DNA of 64,000 bases from Methylotenera_A sp044222005 (GCA_044222005.1 JBGANY010000009.1:36009-100008), one strand, 5' to 3'. Counted from the stretch's first letter, positions 46,726 to 55,793 are shown. Notes: generated by a model not told the origin, from the sequence alone. A program made the numbers and translations.

Positions 46726-47214
46726 ATGTCAAAAATATCAGCAATGCAGGCAGAGGCATTGGGCCTTAAAACCACTGCATTGAAAAAGCCTGCTGAAAAC
46801 AAACCCGCTGCAACAAAACCAGCTACAGTAGCGCCAGCAGCGGCCAAGCCTGTAACCAAGCCAGCGGCCTCTGCTCAAGCCAAACCGGTTCAACCAAAGG
46901 CTATGGCCAAGAAAGCCGCAAGTCCTGCAAAACCAAAAGCCGCTGCGCCTAAAAAAACCATAAAAAATGTCACTAAAAAAGACAAGCCTGAAAAAATCAA
47001 GATGGAACGTGACAGCTTTACCATGCCTAAAGATGAATATGCACAGATTGCTTTATTGAAAGCGCGCCTCACTTCCATGGGGCAGCCTGCGAAAAAGAGT
47101 GAACTGTTGCGTGCGGGCATTAAATTATTGGTGGCGATGAGTGACAACACACTTAAGACCACATTGGCCAAAATACCGGTCATTAAAACAGGTCGCCCAA
47201 ACAAAAAAAATTAA
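46726..47214 (+). CDS. Lys/Ala/Pro-rich protein with ribbon-helix-helix-like C-terminal domain
   Basis: 162 residues from the ATG at 46726 (four codons inside the longest frame; GGAG at 46716 supports it). Residues about 17-90 are a low-complexity Ala-Lys-Pro segment like the tails of histone H1-like proteins. Residues about 93-150 look like a ribbon-helix-helix: a strand (RDSFTMPKDEY), a helix (AQIALLKARLTSMG), then KKSELLRAGIKLLVAMSD. The protein is strongly basic. A nucleoid-associated or autorepressing DNA-binding role is inferred, supported by the large palindrome overlapping its promoter. Confidence 0.65.
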   Translation: MSKISAMQAEALGLKTTALKKPAENKPAATKPATVAPAAAKPVTKPAASAQAKPVQPKAMAKKAASPAKPKAAAPKKTIKNVTKKDKPEKIKMERDSFTMPKDEYAQIALLKARLTSMGQPAKKSELLRAGIKLLVAMSDNTLKTTLAKIPVIKTGRPNKKN

Positions 47215-47234
47215 GCGCGGTTTACTACGGGACC

Positions 47235-47678
47235 TCAGCGTGCTAAGTAACTTGGCGCCTGCACTGAAATGATTTTGTATGCGGATGGCTGAGTTGAAGA
47301 TTGGCGCAACCACCAGGTTGCGCCTTTTTCTATGCTGATTTCGGCACTATCAAAACCAAGCAGATGCGCCACCAACTGGCCCAGCCAGGGCTGATGGCCA
47401 ACCAGGAGTACATCTTGCTGCAATTCCTGTTCAGATAAGCAATCTAACACCTCCTGCAAAGCCGCACCCTGTTGTAAAGCCTGACAAACATTGATTTTGT
47501 ATTTCAAGGCTTCTGCCGTCTGAAAAGCGCGCAAGGCGGGGCTGGACAGCAGTAGCAAATCATCGGGCAAATGCTGATTTAGCCAGCGTGCCATCCGCTT
47601 GGCCTGACGCTGCCCTTTGGCGCTAGGCAGGGCTTCGGCATGCCTCCAGATAATGATATTCTCGAAAGTTATTGGCAT
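47235..47678 (-). CDS. sixA: SixA-type histidine phosphatase
   Basis: 147 residues of the histidine-phosphatase superfamily. The phosphate-binding motif is IIWRHAEA near residue 8, with the partner residues in SSPALRAFQTAEAL near 45 and the second catalytic His in VGHQPWLG near 93. SixA proteins dephosphorylate phosphohistidine on signalling or PTS-type proteins. It starts 1 bp after the ppk stop on the same strand, an arrangement found in many betaproteobacteria. Confidence 0.85.
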   Translation of the reverse strand: MPITFENIIIWRHAEALPSAKGQRQAKRMARWLNQHLPDDLLLLSSPALRAFQTAEALKYKINVCQALQQGAALQEVLDCLSEQELQQDVLLVGHQPWLGQLVAHLLGFDSAEISIEKGATWWLRQSSTQPSAYKIISVQAPSYLAR

Positions 47679-47679
47679 T

Positions 47680-49716
47680 TTATTCAGCCGCGTATTGTTT
47701 AATCAGCATTTTTTGCGCACTCTTACTATTGCCTGTGCCATGGTTTAACTGCTGGTATTGGCCATTCTGTTCTAACAGCCAAGCATCCTCTGTATCGCTC
47801 AGATATGGCTCGACACATTCCTGCATGATCCGTGTTTGCATCTGCGCATCTGTGATGGGCCAGGCAATCTCGATACGCCGCAGCATATTGCGACTCATCC
47901 AATCGGCACTGGAAAGCCATATCCGCCGTGACTCGTTAATCTCAAAACAGAACACGCGTGAATGCTCCAAAAACCGACCTACGATCGAGCGTACCCGAAT
48001 CCGTCCGTCTATGCCAGTTACATCCAGCGGCAAGATACAGGCACCTCGCACAATCAAATCAATTTCCACACCCTTTTGAGCTGCACCGATTAAGGCTTTT
48101 ACCAGCACTTCATCGGTGAGCGAGTTCATTTTGGCGATAATTCTAGCCTTAACTCCCAGCACGCACGCACGCCCTGCCGCATGAATATGACGCAGCATCG
48201 CCCGCTGCAGGTTAAAAGGCGCTACCAGCAGTTTCCGCATGGGTGGCAATGTGGCCTGGCTGGTCAGATGCCTGAATACATATTTTACCTCGCGCGTAAT
48301 GGTAATATCACTCGTGAGCATGCAGATATCCGTATACAGTTTGGCCGTATTCGCGTTGTAATTGCCAGTCGACAAATGCGCATAACGCTTAATGCGCCGG
48401 CCTTCCTGCCGCATCACCAACAGCATTTTTGCGTGCGTTTTAAGCCCCAGCATGCCGTATACAACCTGCGCGCCGGAGGCTTCCAGTGACTCTGCCCAAT
48501 TAATGTTGGCCTCTTCATCAAACCTTGCCTTAATCTCCACCACCACCAGCACTTCTTTGCCACGCTTCACCGCCTCCTGCAGCAGGTTAAACATGCGCAT
48601 ATCGCTGCCGGTGCGATAAATGGTTTGATGAATCGCCAGCACATGCGAATCATGCACTGCCTCATGCAAAAACTGAATCACCGCGTCAAAGCTCTCGTAT
48701 GGCCGATGAATCAGCACATCTCCCTGCCGCAGCCGCTGAAAAAACGAAGTCCCTTGAATGAGTTGCTTTGGCCAGCTTGGCTTAAATATGGGGAACGTGA
48801 AAGCTTCGCCCTTGACCAGATTCATCAACTGTATCAAGCGTCCCAGATTGACAGGGCCTGACACGCGGTAAAGCGAATCTTGCGGCAGATGGAATTCATT
48901 CAATAAAAACTGTGATAGCCCTTCGGAACACGATTGCGAAACTTCCAGACGCACGGCCTCGCCATAGGGTCTTTGCGCCAGCTCCTGACGCAAAGCCGTT
49001 GGCAGATCGCTCATGTCATCTTCATCCAAAGCCAGATCCGAGTGACGGGTAACCCTGAACTGCGAAAAACTCAGGATTTTCCGATCGGCAAAAAAACTTG
49101 CCAGATGCGCGCCTATGATGCTGGTAAGCGTTACAAAATTCTGCGCAGAACCGTTAGGCAATGCAATAACGCGCGGCAGCGACCGAGGCACGCGGATAAT
49201 GCTGACCGCAGGCTGGTGATCACCTTCAACCGACGCCAGTTCAACGATGAAGTGCAATGCCTTGCTGGCCACCAGCGGAAACGGATGCGCATGATCCAAG
49301 GCGATAGGTAATAACAGTGGCTTTACATTGGCCTGGAAATAATTGGCTACCCATTTTTTCTGTGCAATTGTGCGGTCGCTACTCGCTACAATATCAACAC
49401 CAGCATCTTTCAGTGCAGGCATGAGTTCATCGTTGAATATGGCGTACTGGAGGCTGACCAATGCATGTGCCTGCCTGGAAACCTCTTGATAAGTTTTTTC
49501 GGTAACAGCGCCTTTTGTCGTGCCGCTGCGCATCGCTTCCAGTTGAGCCTCCATGCGCACCTCAAAAAACTCGTCCAGGTTAGATGCGACGATACATACG
49601 TATTTCAAACGCTCCAGCAACGGGTAATCCTGTCTTTGGGCTAACTTCAGAACGCGTGCATTAAAACTGAGGATGCTTAAATCACGGTCTAAGAATTTCA
49701 ATCTGGTTGTTGTCAT
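47680..49716 (-). CDS. ppk: polyphosphate kinase 1
   Basis: 678 residues, the usual PPK1 size. The N-terminal domain begins with FLDRDLSILSFNARVL, and NLDEFFEVRM is near residue 46. The catalytic histidine is in KTHAKMLLV near 430, followed by YAHLSTGNYN near 450 and the second PLD-like motif toward the C-terminus. It makes polyphosphate from ATP. A Pho-box-like array lies directly upstream, and sixA follows immediately. It is 57 bp downstream of tcdA in a minus-strand gene run. Confidence 0.95.
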   Translation of the reverse strand: MTTTRLKFLDRDLSILSFNARVLKLAQRQDYPLLERLKYVCIVASNLDEFFEVRMEAQLEAMRSGTTKGAVTEKTYQEVSRQAHALVSLQYAIFNDELMPALKDAGVDIVASSDRTIAQKKWVANYFQANVKPLLLPIALDHAHPFPLVASKALHFIVELASVEGDHQPAVSIIRVPRSLPRVIALPNGSAQNFVTLTSIIGAHLASFFADRKILSFSQFRVTRHSDLALDEDDMSDLPTALRQELAQRPYGEAVRLEVSQSCSEGLSQFLLNEFHLPQDSLYRVSGPVNLGRLIQLMNLVKGEAFTFPIFKPSWPKQLIQGTSFFQRLRQGDVLIHRPYESFDAVIQFLHEAVHDSHVLAIHQTIYRTGSDMRMFNLLQEAVKRGKEVLVVVEIKARFDEEANINWAESLEASGAQVVYGMLGLKTHAKMLLVMRQEGRRIKRYAHLSTGNYNANTAKLYTDICMLTSDITITREVKYVFRHLTSQATLPPMRKLLVAPFNLQRAMLRHIHAAGRACVLGVKARIIAKMNSLTDEVLVKALIGAAQKGVEIDLIVRGACILPLDVTGIDGRIRVRSIVGRFLEHSRVFCFEINESRRIWLSSADWMSRNMLRRIEIAWPITDAQMQTRIMQECVEPYLSDTEDAWLLEQNGQYQQLNHGTGNSKSAQKMLIKQYAAE

Positions 49717-49728
49717 AGATGAATATCT

Positions 49729-49758
49729 TATGACACTTTATGTGCTGAATTATGACAG
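49729..49758 (-). promoter_or_regulatory. Pho-box-like array upstream of ppk
   Basis: On the minus strand CTGTCATA, CAGCACATA and GTGTCATA occur at an exact 11-bp step (49758, 49748 and 49736 ends), resembling the PhoB box of two 7-bp direct repeats with 4-bp A/T spacers. It ends 12 bp before the ppk start codon, so it may lie in the leader. Binding by PhoB is inferred. Confidence 0.5.
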
Positions 49759-49773
49759 TTTAATGAAACTTAA

Positions 49774-50583
49774 CTAGCGGGCACTTTTTTCGCTGAGTAA
49801 TTGCCGCAAAACCAGCCCCGCTGCCATAAAGCCGAATGGCGCGGTCACGCATACACTGGAACCATACCCTGCGCAATTCAAGCCCGTAATAGCAGCATCG
49901 TCAGAACCCGCATCACAGCTTGCTTCTGGCTTGATGATCTGCTCATCGGAATAGACGGCTGGTATGCCAAATCTGGCGGATTTCTTGGTGCTTGTCGCTT
50001 TGGGAAAATGAAAATCGCGGCGCAGCTGGCTGCGCACTTTGGCAAGCAGTTTATCGCCATGCACCTCGGCCAAGTCGGCGGTTTTAATTTTCGCAGCATC
50101 CAGCCGCCCACCTGCACCGCCAGTCATGACCAATGGCAATTGGTTGGCACAGCAATAGGCTGCGACTGCAATCTTGGCTTTAACATCATCCATCGCATCC
50201 AGCACGATATCAAATCCGCGATTAAGCATGTGTGCTACATTTTCTGGCGTTACGAAATCCTCTATCTCATGCACCTTGCAATCTGGGTTAATCGCCAGGA
50301 TGCGTTCGCGCATGGCGGTGACTTTGGCTTTGCCAAACTCGCCTTCCAGCGCATGAATCTGGCGATTGACGTTACTCTCCGCGATATTATCCAGATCTAT
50401 CAGCGTGATTGTGCCGACTGCGTTGCGTGCCAATGCCTCCGCCGCCCACGAACCCACGCCACCAATGCCAATCACGCAGACATGCGCGGCTTGTAGCTTG
50501 TGCAACCCAGCTTCACCATACAGCCGCCTAAGTCCACCGAACCTGCGATTCAAATCCGGCCGCTCAAAATCCATTATTTCCAT
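49774..50583 (-). CDS. tcdA: tRNA threonylcarbamoyladenosine dehydratase
   Basis: 269 residues of the ThiF/E1-like family. The ATP-binding GIGGVGSWAAEALARN is near residue 37, and LIDLDNIAESNVNRQ near 60 and LDAMDDVKAK near 130 are typical. It cyclises t6A37 of tRNA to the hydantoin form using ATP. Two ATG codons (50583 and 50574) are possible starts; the second has GGAA upstream. The Cys near residue 222 (EASCDAG) is in the sulfur-relay loop region of the family. Confidence 0.88.
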   Translation of the reverse strand: MEIMDFERPDLNRRFGGLRRLYGEAGLHKLQAAHVCVIGIGGVGSWAAEALARNAVGTITLIDLDNIAESNVNRQIHALEGEFGKAKVTAMRERILAINPDCKVHEIEDFVTPENVAHMLNRGFDIVLDAMDDVKAKIAVAAYCCANQLPLVMTGGAGGRLDAAKIKTADLAEVHGDKLLAKVRSQLRRDFHFPKATSTKKSARFGIPAVYSDEQIIKPEASCDAGSDDAAITGLNCAGYGSSVCVTAPFGFMAAGLVLRQLLSEKSAR

Positions 50584-50601
50584 TAACTTTCAAGCACTGC
50601 T

Positions 50602-50979
50602 TTAAGTTTCCAAAACCACGAATGCCGCAGCCAGATTCTTCTCATCGCTAATACTGATGTGGGTTTTAGTGATATTTTTGGCCTGCAAAAAAGCCTGCAA
50701 TTCATTAGCCAACATCAGCATCGGCTTGCCTAATTCGTCATGTGATACGGCGATATTCTGGAAAGTGGCAGGTGCGCGCAACCCCGTGCCTAAGGCTTTT
50801 GAAAATGCCTCTTTTGCGGCAAACCGTTTGGCTAAAAAACGCGCTTTAATATGCGACTCCTGATAACTCACCAATTCGCTGTCCGCCAGAATGCGCTTGG
50901 CAAAATCATCGCCAAACTGTGCAATTGAAGCCTCAATGCGCGCAACTTCCACGATGTCTGTGCCGATGCCGTAAATCAT
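50602..50979 (-). CDS. acpS: holo-[acyl-carrier-protein] synthase
   Basis: 125 residues. The metal-binding GIGTDIVEVARIE at the N-terminus and FAAKEAFSKALGTG near residue 52 are the AcpS signatures. It transfers phosphopantetheine from CoA to acyl carrier protein. It follows pdxJ by 36 bp, the conserved pdxJ-acpS order. Confidence 0.95.
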   Translation of the reverse strand: MIYGIGTDIVEVARIEASIAQFGDDFAKRILADSELVSYQESHIKARFLAKRFAAKEAFSKALGTGLRAPATFQNIAVSHDELGKPMLMLANELQAFLQAKNITKTHISISDEKNLAAAFVVLET

Positions 50980-51015
50980 AAGCGATGGTGCAATGATGGA
51001 TTCAAAAGGGTCATG

Positions 51016-51741
51016 CTAGGTAGCGAATTCCTTGATGAGGGACTTCATTTCGATAACCGCATTGTCCCAGCCAACGAATAAGGCATGCGCCACAATGGCG
51101 TGGCCGATATTCAGTTCTTCCAGGCCAGGAATCGCCGCGACTTCATGCACATTATGGTAATGCAAGCCATGCCCTGCGTTGACAATCAGATTGAGGTTTT
51201 TGGCATGCGCAACCGCCTGTTTGACACGCGCCAGTTCCATCACCTTATCCGCCTCGTTTTCCGCGTCTGCATAGGCGCCGGTATGAATCTCCACCACTGG
51301 CACACCGATTCTTTTCGCCGCCTCGACCTGCTGAATATCCGGCCCAATAAAAAGCGAGACACGGATGCCCTGCGCGGCCAGTTTTTTGCACGCGGCCTGT
51401 ACCTTATCAAAATGCGTGATCACATCCAGTCCGCCTTCTGTCGTGCGCTCCTCGCGCCGCTCCGGCACTAGACACACGTCCTGCGGCTTGACCTGGCATG
51501 CGATGCCGATCATCTCATCCGTCACCGCGCATTCCAGATTCATCTTGGTCTGCAGCAACGGGCGCAGTGCGAAAATATCCGCATCCTGCATATGACGGCG
51601 GTCCTCACGCAAATGCAGTGTAATGCTGTCGGCACCCGCCTGCTCGGCACGCAGCGCAGCTTGCACCACGCTGGGATATTTGGTGCCACGCGCCTGACGG
51701 ATGGTAGCGACGTGGTCAATATTCACACCTAGTTTAATCAT
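51016..51741 (-). CDS. pdxJ: pyridoxine 5'-phosphate synthase
   Basis: 241 residues of a TIM-barrel enzyme that condenses 1-deoxyxylulose-5-phosphate with aminoacetone-3-phosphate. LGVNIDHVATIRQARGT at the N-terminus, ITLHLREDRRHMQDAD near 40, and NAGHGLHYHNV near 190 are the family signatures. It starts 9 bp after recO ends. Confidence 0.96.
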   Translation of the reverse strand: MIKLGVNIDHVATIRQARGTKYPSVVQAALRAEQAGADSITLHLREDRRHMQDADIFALRPLLQTKMNLECAVTDEMIGIACQVKPQDVCLVPERREERTTEGGLDVITHFDKVQAACKKLAAQGIRVSLFIGPDIQQVEAAKRIGVPVVEIHTGAYADAENEADKVMELARVKQAVAHAKNLNLIVNAGHGLHYHNVHEVAAIPGLEELNIGHAIVAHALFVGWDNAVIEMKSLIKEFAT

Positions 51742-51750
51742 CTTGGTTTT

Positions 51751-52476
51751 CTATATTGTTTGTAAATCGATCAATAATTGTCGTGTATGCAAAGGCTTAT
51801 CGCCCAGATAATGCGCCAGCAGATAACGCATTAACTGTTTGCTCTGGGCCTGTGTGGCACTGTCTGCATAATCATCACGCGCCATATCCTGCAAAGTCTT
51901 GCCGCTTAATTGTACGCCATTTTTGGTTACACTTGGCTCGCAGGCGCCATATTCCGCTTCGTAGCGATACGTTTTGTCCGGCATAATCTCCAGGCCGTTT
52001 TCGTCTTGCAGCAAAGGCACCGCGTAGCCCATTTCTTGCAGCAGTTTCAGTTCAAACCGGCGCAGCGTAGTCGCCAAATCCTTGCCTAATGCCAAGGTCT
52101 GCATCGTATTGGCGTAATACTCGAACAAGGTTTCATGCGCATCCTCGCGGGGCAACAAGCGCAGCAATAGCTCGTTCATGTAAAAACCGCACATCAGCGC
52201 TTCGCCACGAATCAAGGTCAGCCCTGAGCTCCAGTCCAGGCCGTGCAAGGTTTTAAGTTCGTTCTTGCCGGACCAGGCTCCACTTAATAACTGGAACGAT
52301 TGCAGCATACCGCGCATGGCTGAACGCGGCCGGCGCGCACCTTTTGCAATGGCGGCGATGCGCCCGAACTGCTTGCTGAAAAGTTCGACCACCAGGCTGG
52401 TTTCCTTGAATGGATAGGTATGCAGCACATACACGGCCTGATTATCCTGGCGATAGGTTTCCGATCTGATCGCCAT
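51751..52476 (-). CDS. recO: DNA repair protein RecO
   Basis: About 241 residues. The N-terminal OB-fold has AVYVLHTYPFKETSLVVELFS near residue 12 and GARRPRS near 48; the helical C-terminal domain follows. RecO loads RecA with RecR. The ATG at 52476 is chosen over a TTG two codons upstream, because it lies directly after the stop of the preceding gene (52479), allowing coupled translation. The zinc-finger cysteines of some RecO proteins are not present. Confidence 0.9.
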   Translation of the reverse strand: MAIRSETYRQDNQAVYVLHTYPFKETSLVVELFSKQFGRIAAIAKGARRPRSAMRGMLQSFQLLSGAWSGKNELKTLHGLDWSSGLTLIRGEALMCGFYMNELLLRLLPREDAHETLFEYYANTMQTLALGKDLATTLRRFELKLLQEMGYAVPLLQDENGLEIMPDKTYRYEAEYGACEPSVTKNGVQLSGKTLQDMARDDYADSATQAQSKQLMRYLLAHYLGDKPLHTRQLLIDLQTI

Positions 52477-52478
52477 CG

Positions 52479-52958
52479 TCAATCCTGGCCGGCTAAACTC
52501 TGTAAAACCTCATCCTCGGCTTTTTGAATCAATAACGGGACTAGCATTTCTGGCATTCCTGGCATCTCTGTAGCAGAAAACAAAATCATCGCATATCTAA
52601 TGTCGTCCTCTGCATGCAGGGGCGTGAACTTGCCAAAACCATAGCGTGAGTTACGCATCAGCTGCCAGGCCCCTTTGGGTTCGGCATATTCTGGTTTGTC
52701 GAAATGGTGCCGAATCTCTTCTGTCGCCACACTTTTCAGCGGATAATCTCCGTAATCCGCCAAAATCACCCAACCCATTTCGCCATCTTTGCTGGTGTTT
52801 TTCAGCTGGTACAAATACCACTCGCCTTCTTGATAAACCAGGTGGAACAGATTGTTAATCGCACCCGTTTTTTTATTTTTGGCAAAATAAACGCCCTGGT
52901 CTTCCAGCTCGATAGGTCTGCCGTAAACCGGCAGATTGAAAACGTTACTATCAGACAT
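52479..52958 (-). CDS. conserved hypothetical protein between era and recO
   Basis: 159 residues, soluble, with no signal peptide. The sequence is rich in aromatic residues (FHLVYQEGEWYLYQL, GAWQLMRNSRYGFGKF) and suggests a compact beta-rich fold. I do not recognise the family. It lies between era and recO, which are normally adjacent, in the same orientation, with 28 bp to era and 2 bp to recO, so it travels in the same transcript. It may be lineage-specific. Confidence 0.65.
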   Translation of the reverse strand: MSDSNVFNLPVYGRPIELEDQGVYFAKNKKTGAINNLFHLVYQEGEWYLYQLKNTSKDGEMGWVILADYGDYPLKSVATEEIRHHFDKPEYAEPKGAWQLMRNSRYGFGKFTPLHAEDDIRYAMILFSATEMPGMPEMLVPLLIQKAEDEVLQSLAGQD

Positions 52959-52986
52959 TGCTAATATCCTTGGCCAATACCCCTGA

Positions 52987-53871
52987 CTAGTACCCCAGAC
53001 TTTTTATCGCCCTTTCGTCATCCGCCCAGCCGCCCTTCACTTTCACCCAGGTCTCCAAATACACTTTGCTGCCAAACAGCTTTTCCATGTCCTGACGCGC
53101 TTCGGTGGAAATCTGCTTCAGTTTATCACCACCCTTGCCAATAATCATGGGCTTTTGACTCTCTTTATCGACAATAATTGCGGCAAAAATTCGCCGCAGA
53201 TTGTTCACCACTTCAAACTTTTCAATTTCGACCGCAACGGAGTATGGCACCTCGTCACCCAGCAGACGAAATATCTTCTCGCGGATGAGCTCAGCGGCCA
53301 AGAAGCGCTCATTTTTATCAGTCAGTTCGTCTTCAGCATAAATGGCAGCCTGCTCTGGCAGATATTTGCATATCGCGGCGAGCAATTCGTCCAGATTCAG
53401 GCTTTTTTTCGCACTGACAGGAATAATTTCCGCAAAGTCATGCAGCAAATCAAAATCCTGAATCAGCGGCAACAGGTTGCCCTTATCTCCCATCAAATCG
53501 GATTTATTCACCACCAGCAACACCGGCTTATCTTTTGGCAGCAAACTCAAGACTTTTTTGTCTGCTTCGCCTAATTTCATTGGCTCTATCACAAACAGCA
53601 CGACATCCACTTCCGTCAGTACCTGCGTGACAGTTTTATTTAATGTTTTATTGAGTGCATTAATATGCCTTTGCTGAAACCCCGGTGTATCCACAAACAA
53701 AAACTGCGTGTCTTCCGTAGTATGAATGCCGAGCAAGCGATGACGCGTGGTCTGGGCTTTGCGCGAAGTAATCGCTAACTTCATGCCCAGAATATGGTTG
53801 AGCAATGTGGATTTACCCACATTGGGACGACCGACAATGGCCACTGTGCCGCATCTGAAATTCTGTGTCAT
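52987..53871 (-). CDS. era: GTPase Era
   Basis: 294 residues. The GTPase motifs are GRPNVGKSTLLN near 14, TTRHR near 41, DTPGF near 61 and NKSDLMGD near 123. The C-terminal KH domain ends with the VYLETWVKVKGGWADDE pattern. Era binds the 3' end of 16S rRNA during 30S assembly. It lies 25 bp after rnc, as in most proteobacteria. Confidence 0.96.
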   Translation of the reverse strand: MTQNFRCGTVAIVGRPNVGKSTLLNHILGMKLAITSRKAQTTRHRLLGIHTTEDTQFLFVDTPGFQQRHINALNKTLNKTVTQVLTEVDVVLFVIEPMKLGEADKKVLSLLPKDKPVLLVVNKSDLMGDKGNLLPLIQDFDLLHDFAEIIPVSAKKSLNLDELLAAICKYLPEQAAIYAEDELTDKNERFLAAELIREKIFRLLGDEVPYSVAVEIEKFEVVNNLRRIFAAIIVDKESQKPMIIGKGGDKLKQISTEARQDMEKLFGSKVYLETWVKVKGGWADDERAIKSLGY

Positions 53872-53896
53872 TGAGCAAGCTTCTTCATTTGATGTT

Positions 53897-54580
53897 TCAC
53901 CTTTTTATTTTTTCCAGCGCCAGTTGTGCCGCCTGCTGCTCCGCGATGCGTCGGCTCGTGCCTTCGCCTGTCGTCGAAATATCGAGTTTCTGAATCACGC
54001 ATTCTATTTTAAACGTTTGCGCATGGGCTTCGCCTTCAATTGAGACCACGCTGTAATCCGGCAGGTCGATTTTCTTACCCTGAAGGTATTCCTGCAACTG
54101 GGATTTTGCGTCTTTATCAATGGTTTTAGGGTCAATATTAGCCAGCTTGTCCTGATACAACCCCAGTACAAACATCTCGGCAGCCTGGAAACCACCATCG
54201 ATGTAAACCGCGCCGATAATAGCCTCCAGCCCATCCGCCAGAATAGACGGGCGGCGCCAGCCTGCGCTTTTAAGCTCGCCCTCGCCCAGTTTAAGTGATT
54301 CGCCAAGATTCAAGCCAAGCGCAATCTCGGCCAGGCTGGATTCTTTAACCAGTTGCGCTCGCAACCGGCTTAAATCACCCTCTGAAAGCTTGGGAAAGCG
54401 TTGATAAAGCTGATTGGCGATGATGCAGTTAAGCGCGCCATCACCCAGAAACTCCAGACGCTCGTTATTGCTTCCGCTAAAACTGCGGTGTGTGAGTGCC
54501 TGCGACAATAAAGCAGGCGATTTGAATGGATAGCCGATACGCCTGACGAGGTTATCTTTAGCGAGACTATCCAGGGACAT
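53897..54580 (-). CDS. rnc: ribonuclease III
   Basis: 227 residues. The RNase III signature NERLEFLGDGALN is near residue 38, the second acidic site DGLEAIIGAVYIDGG near 114, and a C-terminal dsRNA-binding domain follows from about 155. It processes rRNA precursors, and in this genome it should also excise the two 23S intervening sequences. It is preceded by the DUF4845 gene and followed by era. Confidence 0.96.
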   Translation of the reverse strand: MSLDSLAKDNLVRRIGYPFKSPALLSQALTHRSFSGSNNERLEFLGDGALNCIIANQLYQRFPKLSEGDLSRLRAQLVKESSLAEIALGLNLGESLKLGEGELKSAGWRRPSILADGLEAIIGAVYIDGGFQAAEMFVLGLYQDKLANIDPKTIDKDAKSQLQEYLQGKKIDLPDYSVVSIEGEAHAQTFKIECVIQKLDISTTGEGTSRRIAEQQAAQLALEKIKR

Positions 54581-54591
54581 ACGCAGATAAC

Positions 54592-54975
54592 TTATTTAGC
54601 CGTTGTGGCATTGAAGTCCAACAACACGCTGGCATTGGCGACGATCGGGATGACAACCTGATACTCTGCTGTCACAACATTGCCAGACTGGCCTTTTTCT
54701 ATGATCAAATCTTTGCCCCTGATGACAGAAACATAACCAACCGAGGCAGAATTATCAAAAGCCTGGGTAATCTCTTTATTGCTCATTTCATTAAAATTTG
54801 GCTCATTTGCAATTTTATTAATGATTTTCTTAACCCCAAAAAACTCTATGTAAGCCGGCACCACTTTCATGCCCAGCACAGCCAGAAAAATAACCGCTGC
54901 AATCACCAGTACCAAGCCGATAAACGTCATACCCCGTTGTTTAACATATATATTTAAACCAAGCATTTTTTGCAT
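54592..54975 (-). CDS. DUF4845 membrane protein
   Basis: 127 residues with one membrane helix at about residues 17-36 (TFIGLVLVIAAVIFLAVLG) after a basic segment resembling a type IV pilin-like start (RGMTFIGL). The periplasmic part is a small alpha/beta domain. It matches DUF4845, which is almost always encoded between lepB and rnc in betaproteobacteria. GGAG lies 7 bp before the ATG at 54975. Function unknown. Confidence 0.82.
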   Translation of the reverse strand: MQKMLGLNIYVKQRGMTFIGLVLVIAAVIFLAVLGMKVVPAYIEFFGVKKIINKIANEPNFNEMSNKEITQAFDNSASVGYVSVIRGKDLIIEKGQSGNVVTAEYQVVIPIVANASVLLDFNATTAK

Positions 54976-55010
54976 ATTATTGCTCCTTATTTAGTTACTT
55001 GATTGCCAAG

Positions 55011-55790
55011 TCAGTTTATCGAAGAACCAATTCTGCCAAAATTATCAAAATTAAACCAGATAAAAAATGCTTTGCCTACCAGATTACGCTCGGGCACAAA
55101 ACCCCACACGCGACTATCGGCGCTGTTATCACGGTTATCTCCCATGGCAAAATAACTGCCTTCAGGCACCGTAATGGTCTCGCCGTCCAGAAGTTTGGCC
55201 CCCGGCGCATCGGGGTTGTATTGATTTGGAATATCGTGAATCAAAATATCGTGTTGTACATCGCCCAGTTGTTCTTTTGAACGACGCGCACTGATGATGT
55301 TTGCACCCTGCATTTCATATTCGTAATTATCCTCAAACTGTACCTCCAGCGGTTTTCCGTTAATGATCAAATGCTTATCCTGATATTGGATCTTGTCGCC
55401 GGGCAAGCCCACCACGCGCTTGATATAATCAATGGTCGGCTCTGGCGGATAGTGAAACACGAATACATCGCCGCGCTTCGGGTGGTCTATCTCAAAAAAA
55501 GTCTTATTCAGAATCGGCACGCGAAGTCCGTACGTGAATTTGTTCACCAAAATATAATCGCCAGCCAGCAGCGTGGGCATCATCGAGCCTGACGGGATTT
55601 TAAACGGCTCTACCAAAAACGAGCGCAGCGTAAACACCAGTAAAATCACGGGGAAGAAGCTTTTGGCGTATTCCACGTACCAAGGTTCGTTTGCTCCAAT
55701 CTGGCGCTTTTTGCGTAGCACAGCAATATCCAGCAGCCAGATCAAGCCGGTTACCGCCAGTATTGCCACCATGAATAACGCGAAATACAT
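55011..55790 (-). CDS. lepB: signal peptidase I
   Basis: 259 residues. It has two N-terminal membrane helices, the catalytic Ser in IPSGSMMPTLLAGD near residue 71, the catalytic Lys in IDYIKRVVGLPGD near 125, and the conserved GDNRDNSADSR near 218. It cleaves signal peptides of exported proteins at the periplasmic face. It starts 3 bp after lepA. Confidence 0.95.
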   Translation of the reverse strand: MYFALFMVAILAVTGLIWLLDIAVLRKKRQIGANEPWYVEYAKSFFPVILLVFTLRSFLVEPFKIPSGSMMPTLLAGDYILVNKFTYGLRVPILNKTFFEIDHPKRGDVFVFHYPPEPTIDYIKRVVGLPGDKIQYQDKHLIINGKPLEVQFEDNYEYEMQGANIISARRSKEQLGDVQHDILIHDIPNQYNPDAPGAKLLDGETITVPEGSYFAMGDNRDNSADSRVWGFVPERNLVGKAFFIWFNFDNFGRIGSSIN

Positions 55791-55793
55791 TAT

